Shown one piece after another: positions 58,305 to 64,000 of a DNA stretch of 64,000 nt (the stretch's first letter is position 1; each line of letters starts with the position of its first letter). The DNA comes from LMUY01 sp965198565 (GTDB taxonomy: Bacteria; Pseudomonadota; Alphaproteobacteria; Acetobacterales; Acetobacteraceae): the NCBI GenBank assembly GCA_965198565.1, contig OZ240665.1, forward strand, positions 4,154,001 through 4,218,000, written 5' to 3'. A program made the translations under genes and the position numbers. The notes under the pieces were generated by a model that was not told where the DNA came from, searched no databases, and was given only the letters and a program-made list of their open reading frames with translations.

Positions 58305-59747
58305 ATGCGCATTGCGGCGTGCCTCTATGTCCGGAACGAGGCGAAATTAGTGGCCGAGTGGATCGCTTACCACGCAGCGATCGGGGTGAACCATTTCATT
58401 ATCTATGACAACTTGTCTTCGGATGGAACGCTTCAGACCATAACACGCTGTAGCACGGTCTTTCCCATTACGATTATTCGGTGGAGTGTTCAGACAAAAT
58501 ACGCTCACCAAGAAGCTTTCGAGCATTGCATCCGTTCGTTTAGGTTCATTCATGACTGGATACTGTTCGTCGATGCGGATGAATTCGTGGTTCCGGTCAG
58601 GGACGGTTCACTGCCAGCGTTTTTGGCACGGATGGAAGGCGCCAGTGGCGTGGCCTGCAACTGGGCCATGTATGGATCGTCGGGCCATGTGAACGATCCG
58701 GATGGGCTGATGATCAGCAATTTTCGCCGCCGGGCCGCAGACAACTTCGAACCGAACCGACATACGAAGATGATTGTCCGCCCACACTTGGTGCGTCATG
58801 TGCTGCTCTCCCACTACTTCGAGATGGAAGGCCCGCTCGTTTCCGCAGACGGCACGCCGCAAACGTGGGAGTCGCCGGGCCTGATTAAAAAGCAGGCGGA
58901 TCTTTCGATATGCCGGGTCAACCACTACTTCGTGCGGTCCCGCAAGCAGTGGGAAGCCAAAATGCAGCGGGGCTATCGCGATTTCATCCGTCCAGAGGAT
59001 GAGTTTGCCCGCTATGATCGCAACGAGGTGCTCGACGAGTGTGCTTGCGACCACGCGGAAGCCACCGCTGCAGGGCTGGCGGCGATCCAGTCGGTGCCAG
59101 AGGACTTCAACGTCATCGCGCCAGAACGGGCGTCTCCAGAGCCGTTCAGCAAGGGCTCGCCCGAGTGGCTTGCCTTGCCAGCGACAACGCGACCGATCGG
59201 CTACGAGCCGACGGCGCAAGAAATCAGCTTCGACGCCGACTACTACATCAGCCAAAATCCGGATGTTGCCTTGTCGCAGGTCGACCCAGCGAAGCATTTC
59301 TGGGCTCACGGGATTTTCGAGGGCCGGAATCCCAATCGGTTCTTCGACACGGCTTGGTATCGGCAAACCTATCCGGATGCTGCGAGCCATCTGCAGCCGG
59401 CGTTCATACACTATCTTGAGATTGGGATGCGGCAGGGTCGTCGACCGAACGGCAAGCTGCCGTTTCCACGTCCGAGCGGACCGCCTGCGTCAAGCCGTGG
59501 CCAGGGTGCCGATTTGCAAGGCTCGTTCGTATCGAAGCTTCGCCGTGTGCACGTGCAGCATCGTTTTTGGACCGACGACTTGTTGCTGGCCGAAGACGGC
59601 CGGTTTTGCCATGCCAGTCACGGGTCCACGGGGTGGTATCAGCTTTCGGCGGACCAACTGGTGGTCAGATGGGACAAATATCCCGAAGATCGCTTTGTCC
59701 GCCGGGGCGACATGTTCGTCGACTTCGCGCTTATCGACGCTGGTTAG
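58305..59747 (+). CDS. Glycosyltransferase (GT92/GT2-like) with C-terminal extra domain
   Basis: A protein of about 480 residues. The N-terminal glycosyltransferase domain begins MRIAACLYVRNEAKLVAEWI, with YHAAIGVNHFIIYDNLSSDG and the metal-binding DADEF (WILFVDADEFVVP), as in DUF23/GT92-type enzymes. At residues 310-390 a module often fused to such enzymes appears (FDADYYISQNPDVALS, FDTAWYRQTYPDAA). GC content is lower than the flanking housekeeping genes, a sign of transfer. The start could be 58293 (ATG) instead. A polysaccharide or glycan-decoration role is inferred. Confidence 0.78.
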   Translation: MRIAACLYVRNEAKLVAEWIAYHAAIGVNHFIIYDNLSSDGTLQTITRCSTVFPITIIRWSVQTKYAHQEAFEHCIRSFRFIHDWILFVDADEFVVPVRDGSLPAFLARMEGASGVACNWAMYGSSGHVNDPDGLMISNFRRRAADNFEPNRHTKMIVRPHLVRHVLLSHYFEMEGPLVSADGTPQTWESPGLIKKQADLSICRVNHYFVRSRKQWEAKMQRGYRDFIRPEDEFARYDRNEVLDECACDHAEATAAGLAAIQSVPEDFNVIAPERASPEPFSKGSPEWLALPATTRPIGYEPTAQEISFDADYYISQNPDVALSQVDPAKHFWAHGIFEGRNPNRFFDTAWYRQTYPDAASHLQPAFIHYLEIGMRQGRRPNGKLPFPRPSGPPASSRGQGADLQGSFVSKLRRVHVQHRFWTDDLLLAEDGRFCHASHGSTGWYQLSADQLVVRWDKYPEDRFVRRGDMFVDFALIDAG

Positions 59748-59751
59748 TCGG

Positions 59752-59799
59752 AGCTAGACCATGACTGGCTTAGATAGAGTCGCCGGTCATGGTCTAGCT
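59752..59799. terminator. Long perfect-arm hairpin after the glycosyltransferase
   Basis: Arms AGCTAGACCATGAC and GTCATGGTCTAGCT (14 perfect pairs) enclose a 20-base loop, followed by GGTGTTTTGAC. A bidirectional terminator between convergent genes is likely. Confidence 0.7.
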
Positions 59800-59810
59800 G
59801 GTGTTTTGAC

Positions 59811-59856
59811 GAGCATTTCCACCGGTCAGGTGACCACACCTGATCCGGTGATGCTC
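59811..59856. repeat. Second hairpin, REP-like
   Basis: Imperfect arms GAGCATTTCCACCGGTCAGG (then TG) and CACCTGATCCGGTGATGCTC. It forms a second stem right after the first hairpin and before the convergent methyltransferase end. Confidence 0.65.
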
Positions 59857-59865
59857 TAGAACTGG

Positions 59866-60519
59866 TCAGTAGCGCAAGAATACCAAGCCGGTGCCAACGA
59901 AGTAGCTCCATGCCTCATCGCGAGAACAAATCTGCCGCAGGCGCTCATTGCCAACATAGAGCTGGTAGCCACGCGCCTGCATCTTGGCGATCCAGTATTC
60001 TGCCGGCTGGCAATTGACGTGGTGGTGGCCGTCCTGGCCTGGGACGGCGTGGGTCATGGCGACCACCTTGCCATTGACCAGGGTGGAGATGTAGTTGTCG
60101 ACGTGACTTTCGGCGATATGCTCCGCGACCTCGCAGCTCCAAACCAAGTCCACCGGCATCGTGAAAGGCCCCGTGAGCAAATCATGATGCGCGATGGGGG
60201 TTACGGCGCGGTGCACGTTGGTCAACAATCCATCGATGCCGAAGCCATAGACCCCGATCTGGTTGAAAAAGGCCACGGCGTGACCTTCGCCGCATCCGAC
60301 ATCCAACATGGAGCGGACGGCGAACAGCTCGCGCATATGGCGCCACAACTTGGGTGACCAGGTGTTCTGGTCGCCATGGCGGACGTTGCCACCAAGATCA
60401 GGTCGCGCTGTATCGAATGCGGCTTGCACGTTTTTCTCCCGTCCGAGTTGCTGTCGACGCTCGCCGCCATCGGTGCCATACGACGGCATGACTGCCAAGT
60501 GGATATTGCTGTCTACCAT
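59866..60519 (-). CDS. Class I SAM-dependent methyltransferase
   Basis: A protein of about 217 residues. Motif I is MLDVGCGEGHAVAFFNQIGV, the acidic end FGIDGLL follows, then a post-motif region (DLVWSCEVAEHIAESHVDNY) and the histidine-rich TGxDGHHHVNCQPAEYW-like strand (VPGQDGHHHVNCQPAEYW) seen in methyltransferases encoded within glycan clusters. The start is uncertain: ATG 60519 is used, a GTG at 60582 would add 21 residues. It lies between two glycosyltransferase genes on the opposite strand, so sugar or glycan methylation is the likely function. Confidence 0.75.
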   Translation of the reverse strand: MVDSNIHLAVMPSYGTDGGERRQQLGREKNVQAAFDTARPDLGGNVRHGDQNTWSPKLWRHMRELFAVRSMLDVGCGEGHAVAFFNQIGVYGFGIDGLLTNVHRAVTPIAHHDLLTGPFTMPVDLVWSCEVAEHIAESHVDNYISTLVNGKVVAMTHAVPGQDGHHHVNCQPAEYWIAKMQARGYQLYVGNERLRQICSRDEAWSYFVGTGLVFLRY

Positions 60520-60635
60520 CCGTGCAGCCCGAAACGCCATCAGGCTGGTTGCCGACGCCGTGCGGCTGGATTGAACGACCACAGACTTGCCTGGGGATTG
60601 CCCATGTTCCGAAGTCCCCTGGAAGGCGCCCTGCG

Positions 60636-61730
60636 ATGAAATGGTATTTTGCCGTGAGCGAGGCCTCCATGGCGCGGACCGACCATGATTGGGAAGGGCT
60701 GCTGAAGGCTGCCGTCAACTCGGCGCGGCAGAACACGCAGCTCGAGCCACACCTGCTCTACGATGGCGAGCCGAGCGCGCTCACGCGCGAATTGGAGGGG
60801 CGAGGCGTGCGGGTGATCACCCACCGCGTCCGCCTCTACCCGGACCTGGCCACCTATGCGGCGCAGAACAGCTTGGAGCCGATGTGGCTGCCGGTTGCCG
60901 CGGCGGCGTTCTTGCGCTTCGACATCCCGATCATCGAGCAGGAGGACGATCTCGTCCTCTACACCGACGTCGACGTCCTGTTCCTGAGCCAGCCCAACTT
61001 TTTCCGCACCAAGCCGCCGCTGCTGTTCGGCGCGTCCACGCAGTCGACCGAACGGTATGACGACATGAACTCCGGGGTGCTGCTGCTGAACGTTCCGGCG
61101 ATGCGGAGTGATCACGGCGCGCTGTGCACGTTTGCGGCGGCGAACCTGGGGTTGGGGTTGGACCAGGAAATCCTGCGGGTGCATTACCGGGACCGCTACG
61201 ACTTGCTCGACCGGTCACTGAACTGGAAGCCGTATTGGGGGCCGAACCCGAGCGCGCAGATCGTGCATTTCCACGGGCCGAAGCCGGCTGCGGTGCGGCC
61301 GTTCGTGCTGGATGGGACGCTGCCGGGCTACGAGGAGTGGCGCAAGCTGCTGTTGCATGGGCCGGAGGGGTATCGCAGCTACCTGGCGGAGTGGGACCGG
61401 TATGCCGATCCGGACCGGGTGATCTGCATGGTGGACGTGGTGAGCCGGACGTGCGTGGCGGGGTGGGCGGTGTATCGGCGGGATGCGGGGCGCCGGGTCG
61501 AATTCAAGGTGCTGATCGACGGGCAGGATGACGGCAGCATCGTGTGCGACCAGTTGCGGCCGGACGTGGCGCAGGCGGGGTTCGGCAGCGCGCGGGCGGG
61601 GTGGCGGTATTGTCCGCCGCCGGTGGCCCCGGGCGGGGGGGCGCGGCGGATGGAGCTGGTGGAGGCGGGGGGGCTGGCAGTGGAACTGGTGGTGGAAGGG
61701 CGGGCGGCCGAGGGGGTGGTGGTGCCGTAG
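60636..61730 (+). CDS. Glycosyltransferase, GT8-like
   Basis: A 364-residue protein. The family core is visible: LVLYTDVDVLFLSQPNFF (DxD metal site), MNSGVLLLNVPAMRSD, then the LDQEILRVHYRDRYDLLDR segment and IVHFHGPKPAAVRPF, the usual end of the domain. The last 100 residues (FKVLIDGQDDGSIVCDQLRP onward) are a separate beta-rich module. The ATG at 60636 gives a hydrophobic strand as the N-terminus. Sugar donor and acceptor cannot be read from the sequence. Confidence 0.8.
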   Translation: MKWYFAVSEASMARTDHDWEGLLKAAVNSARQNTQLEPHLLYDGEPSALTRELEGRGVRVITHRVRLYPDLATYAAQNSLEPMWLPVAAAAFLRFDIPIIEQEDDLVLYTDVDVLFLSQPNFFRTKPPLLFGASTQSTERYDDMNSGVLLLNVPAMRSDHGALCTFAAANLGLGLDQEILRVHYRDRYDLLDRSLNWKPYWGPNPSAQIVHFHGPKPAAVRPFVLDGTLPGYEEWRKLLLHGPEGYRSYLAEWDRYADPDRVICMVDVVSRTCVAGWAVYRRDAGRRVEFKVLIDGQDDGSIVCDQLRPDVAQAGFGSARAGWRYCPPPVAPGGGARRMELVEAGGLAVELVVEGRAAEGVVVP

Positions 61731-61764
61731 TGCTGCTTGGTCCGACGCCGTTACTTGCGGCAGC

Positions 61765-61806
61765 CACCCTCCCCCACCCGCTCCCGCCAGGGGAGAGGGC
61801 TTTTTG
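61765..61806 (+). terminator. Repeat-family terminator between glycosyltransferase and trxA
   Basis: CCCTCCCCCACCCGCTCCC then GCCAGGGGAGAGGGCTTTTT: stem plus T run reading rightward, a variant of the 56746 element. Confidence 0.7.
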
Positions 61807-61828
61807 GGGCGGTTCCGAGCGCGGGGGG

Positions 61829-62155
61829 TTAGATGGAGGCCTGGACCCAGGCCTTGAGTTGGCTCTTGGGGAGGGCGCCGACTTGGGTCTCGGCGGGCTT
61901 GCCGTCCTTGAACAGGATCAGGGTGGGGATGCCGCGGACCTGGTAGGTGGTGGGGGTCATCGGGTTCTCGTCGATGTTCACCTTGGCGATCTTGACGCGG
62001 CCCTTGAGCTCGGCGGCGATCTCCTCGAGCGCCGGGCCGATCATCTTGCAGGGGCCGCACCACTCGGCCCAGAAATCCACCAGCACCGGGCCAGGGGCGT
62101 CCAGCACGTCAGCCTTGAAGGTCGCGTCGCTTACGGCGACGGTGTTCTCGCTCAT
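61829..62155 (-). CDS. trxA: Thioredoxin 1
   Basis: A 108-residue thioredoxin, the general cytoplasmic disulfide reductase. The redox motif is FWAEWCGPCKMIGP; KVNIDENPMTPTTYQVRGIP carries the cis-proline and the C-terminal LFKDGKPAETQVGALPKSQL completes the fold. The start ATG follows a moderate site. It lies downstream of addA (49 bases), an order (addA-trxA) typical of alphaproteobacteria. Confidence 0.96.
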   Translation of the reverse strand: MSENTVAVSDATFKADVLDAPGPVLVDFWAEWCGPCKMIGPALEEIAAELKGRVKIAKVNIDENPMTPTTYQVRGIPTLILFKDGKPAETQVGALPKSQLKAWVQASI

Positions 62156-62204
62156 GGTTGTTCTCCGATCACAGCAGATAAGGTGGTCGCTCGGGGCGAG
62201 TCGA

Positions 62205-64000
62205 TCAAGTTGTAGGGGTATGCGCGTCGAGCAGGTCGTCCGGGAGCGGCATGACGGTTGCGGTGCGGGTCCAGACCAGAGCGCAGTGGACGGGGCGGCC
62301 GGGGACGATCTGCTGCAGCACGGCGCGATAGGCGGCCATCTGGCGCAGGTAGAGCACGGGGACGCGGTCGGGGGAGTCGGGGGCGTCGCGGTTGGTCTTG
62401 TAGTCGGCGAGCAGGACGGCGTCCTCGAGGATGGCGAGGCGGTCGACCTGCCCGGCGATGACGGCGCCGCCGACCAGGCCGGTGAGCGGCTGCTCGGCGC
62501 GGCCATGGGGGCCGAACAGGGGGCGGAGGGCGGGGTGGTCGAGGATGGCCATGACCTCGGCGGCGAGGCTGGCGGGGGCGCCGGCGGCGCGGACAGTGGC
62601 GGCGACGGCGGCGGGGCGGTCGGCGGCCGGGAGGTCGGGCGCGTGCTGCAGCAGGCGGTGTACCAGGGTGCCGCGTTCGAGGGCGGCGGCGTTGGTGGCG
62701 AGGGGCGAGGCGGCGTGGGGGACGGGGCCGAGGGTGGCGTCGGCGGGGCGGCTGGGGGCGAGCGGGCGCGGGCGGGCGGGCTCGGCGGGGGGCGGATGCG
62801 GCACCCAGTCGGGCGGCAGGCCGGCCCAGGGGGGCATGGGCGCGTGATCGGGCGGGGGGGGTGCGGCGGCTTGGCGGGCCGGGGCGGTTTGCGGCGTGGC
62901 GTGGATGAGGGTGCCGTCCTGGTCGGTGGCGCCGAGGCGGGCCATGCCGCGCTGCACGGCGGAATACCAGCTTTTGTCGTCCAGGGGGCGGTGGGTCTGC
63001 CAGCCGCAGACGACCAGGCGGTCCTCGGCGCGGGTGAGGGCGACGTAGAGCAGGCGGTTGTATTCCTCGAGGCGTTTGGCCTTTTCAGTTTCGCGCAGGC
63101 GGGTGACGGCGCGGCAGCGCAGCGCGGCGTACGGGGACCAGAGTGAGAGGTCATCTCCCGTCCAGACCAGGCTGCCGCCGTCGGGCGGGAGGGCGGTGGT
63201 GTCGGGCAGGATCACCACGGGGGCTTGCAGGCCCTTGGCGCCGTGCACGGTCATGACGCGGACGGCGTGGCCGGCGCCCTCGGCCTCGCGCTTCACCTCG
63301 GCGCCGGATTGGCGCAGCCAGTGCAGGAAGCCCTGCAAGGACGGCGGGTGGGACGCGGCGTGGGCCAGGGCGGCGCCCAGCAGCTCGTCGATCGGTTCGG
63401 CGGCTTCGGGGCCCAAGCGGCGCAGCAGGCGGGCGCGGGCGCCGAGCGGGCCGAGGGCTTCCACCAGCAGGGCGTGGGGGGCGGCGTAGTCGACGCGGGC
63501 GAGCAGGGTCTGCAGAAAGCTGGTGACGCGCTGCCACTCTGGGCGCTCGGCGGCGCGGGTGCGCAGGGCGTCCCACAGCGACCAGCCGCGGCCGATGGCA
63601 AGTTCCATGAGGTCGTCGTCGGTGAGGCCGCCGAGCGGGCTGGTGAGCACGCAGGCGAGGGCGAGGTCGTCCTCGGGCAGCAGCAGGGTGTCGCAGAGGG
63701 CGAGCAGGTCCTGCACGGCGGGTTGCTGGGTGAGCGCCAGGCGGTCGAGCCCGGCGACGGGGACGCCGAGGGCTTTGAGGCGGCGCACCACGGCGCGGGC
63801 GAAGTCGCCGCGGCGGCGCACCAGGATGAGGATGTCGCCGGGCTGGATGGTGCGGCCCTGGCTGGGCAGCGGGGCGGTGCCGATGGCGGCGGCGACCCAT
63901 TGCGCCAGGGTGTCGGCGAGGAGTTGCGGCGCGGTGGTGAGGCCGTGGTTGCGGCGGGCGACGGCCCAGGGCTCGGGCAGCTCCTCCTGCGGGCGGGGGG
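62205..64000 (-). CDS. addA: Double-strand break repair helicase/nuclease AddA (partial)
   Basis: The 3' part (598 codons) of the alphaproteobacterial AddA, running off the right edge. Visible are helicase motifs GDILILVRRRGDFARAVV, MTVHGAKGLQAPVVILPD (motif V region), YNRLLYVALTRAEDRLVVCG (motif VI), a proline-rich linker (about residues 350-390) and the C-terminal PD-(D/E)XK nuclease with GTLVHRLLQHAPDL and AILEDAVLLADYKTNRD (active-site D and K). With AddB it resects DNA ends for RecA-dependent repair. Upstream addB would lie beyond the window. Confidence 0.92.
   Translation of the reverse strand, partial: PRPQEELPEPWAVARRNHGLTTAPQLLADTLAQWVAAAIGTAPLPSQGRTIQPGDILILVRRRGDFARAVVRRLKALGVPVAGLDRLALTQQPAVQDLLALCDTLLLPEDDLALACVLTSPLGGLTDDDLMELAIGRGWSLWDALRTRAAERPEWQRVTSFLQTLLARVDYAAPHALLVEALGPLGARARLLRRLGPEAAEPIDELLGAALAHAASHPPSLQGFLHWLRQSGAEVKREAEGAGHAVRVMTVHGAKGLQAPVVILPDTTALPPDGGSLVWTGDDLSLWSPYAALRCRAVTRLRETEKAKRLEEYNRLLYVALTRAEDRLVVCGWQTHRPLDDKSWYSAVQRGMARLGATDQDGTLIHATPQTAPARQAAAPPPPDHAPMPPWAGLPPDWVPHPPPAEPARPRPLAPSRPADATLGPVPHAASPLATNAAALERGTLVHRLLQHAPDLPAADRPAAVAATVRAAGAPASLAAEVMAILDHPALRPLFGPHGRAEQPLTGLVGGAVIAGQVDRLAILEDAVLLADYKTNRDAPDSPDRVPVLYLRQMAAYRAVLQQIVPGRPVHCALVWTRTATVMPLPDDLLDAHTPTT

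Overview
High-GC (about two-thirds G+C) chromosomal DNA of an alphaproteobacterium. Gene content and order (an addA-type helicase beside trxA, rluD near a sigma-32 gene, aldaric/aldonic-acid and amide catabolism, an isolated type III polyketide synthase operon, few insertion sequences) fit Rhodospirillales, most likely Acetobacteraceae such as Rhodopila, Acidisphaera or Roseomonas. The family assignment is inference; no rRNA is present in the window.

Layout. 0-3 kb: edge of a dipeptide-type ABC importer (two permeases on minus, binding protein divergent). 3.4-7.2 kb: Fe-alcohol dehydrogenase plus CoA-acylating semialdehyde dehydrogenase with a divergent LysR regulator, then the remnant of an aminoglycoside kinase. 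7.6-10.7 kb: lipoprotein, then acyl-CoA dehydrogenase and a family III CoA-transferase in a TGATG-coupled pair. 10.8-19.7 kb: amide (formamide/acetamide) island with a response regulator, an NCS1-transporter/hybrid histidine kinase fusion, FmdA, FmdB, AmiE and a stand-alone NCS1 transporter closely related to the kinase's sensor half. 19.8-22.7 kb: class V aminotransferase and a divergent flavin monooxygenase. 22.7-32.1 kb: a LysR-linked sugar-acid operon (MFS importer, lactonase, HIBADH-type reductase, IlvD/Edd dehydratase, keto-acid hydratase, Ldh-type dehydrogenase) joined mostly by 4-base ATGA overlaps, followed by a CitMHS remnant and a frameshifted hydrolase-thioesterase. 32.3-35.3 kb: an aconitase-like gene with a large internal deletion and its GntR regulator. 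35.3-38.3 kb: a decay zone (lactonase scar, thiolase and DUF35 pseudogenes) with intact queE-queD inserted, ending at tRNA-Glu.

38.3-49.3 kb: mostly housekeeping: DUF6476-like protein, RluD, sigma-32, a membrane protein plus pseudokinase pair, gamma-glutamyltransferase, peptide-binding protein, acetate kinase, tRNA-Tyr. 49.3-52.2 kb: TrmH-type rRNA methyltransferase, ROK kinase, CsbD-like protein. 52.3-56.7 kb: compact five-gene secondary-metabolite operon (ACP, ketosynthase, type III PKS, methyltransferase, flavoprotein), ended by a strong terminator. 56.8-58.1 kb: ahcY with a palindromic upstream site. 58.3-61.7 kb: a partly lower-GC glycan island (two glycosyltransferases and a methyltransferase). 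61.8-64 kb: trxA and the 3' part of addA.

The main candidate for new biology is the amide island. A two-component system whose sensor input is a complete NCS1 transporter-like domain, sharing an eight-cysteine module with the neighbouring transporter, flanks two amide hydrolases. Two repeat families (GTAGGGTGCG-type and CCCTCACCC/CTCTCCC hairpins) decorate intergenic spaces, and several genes show precise lesions: in-frame deletion, homopolymer frameshifts, start-codon duplication and stop-codon duplication.
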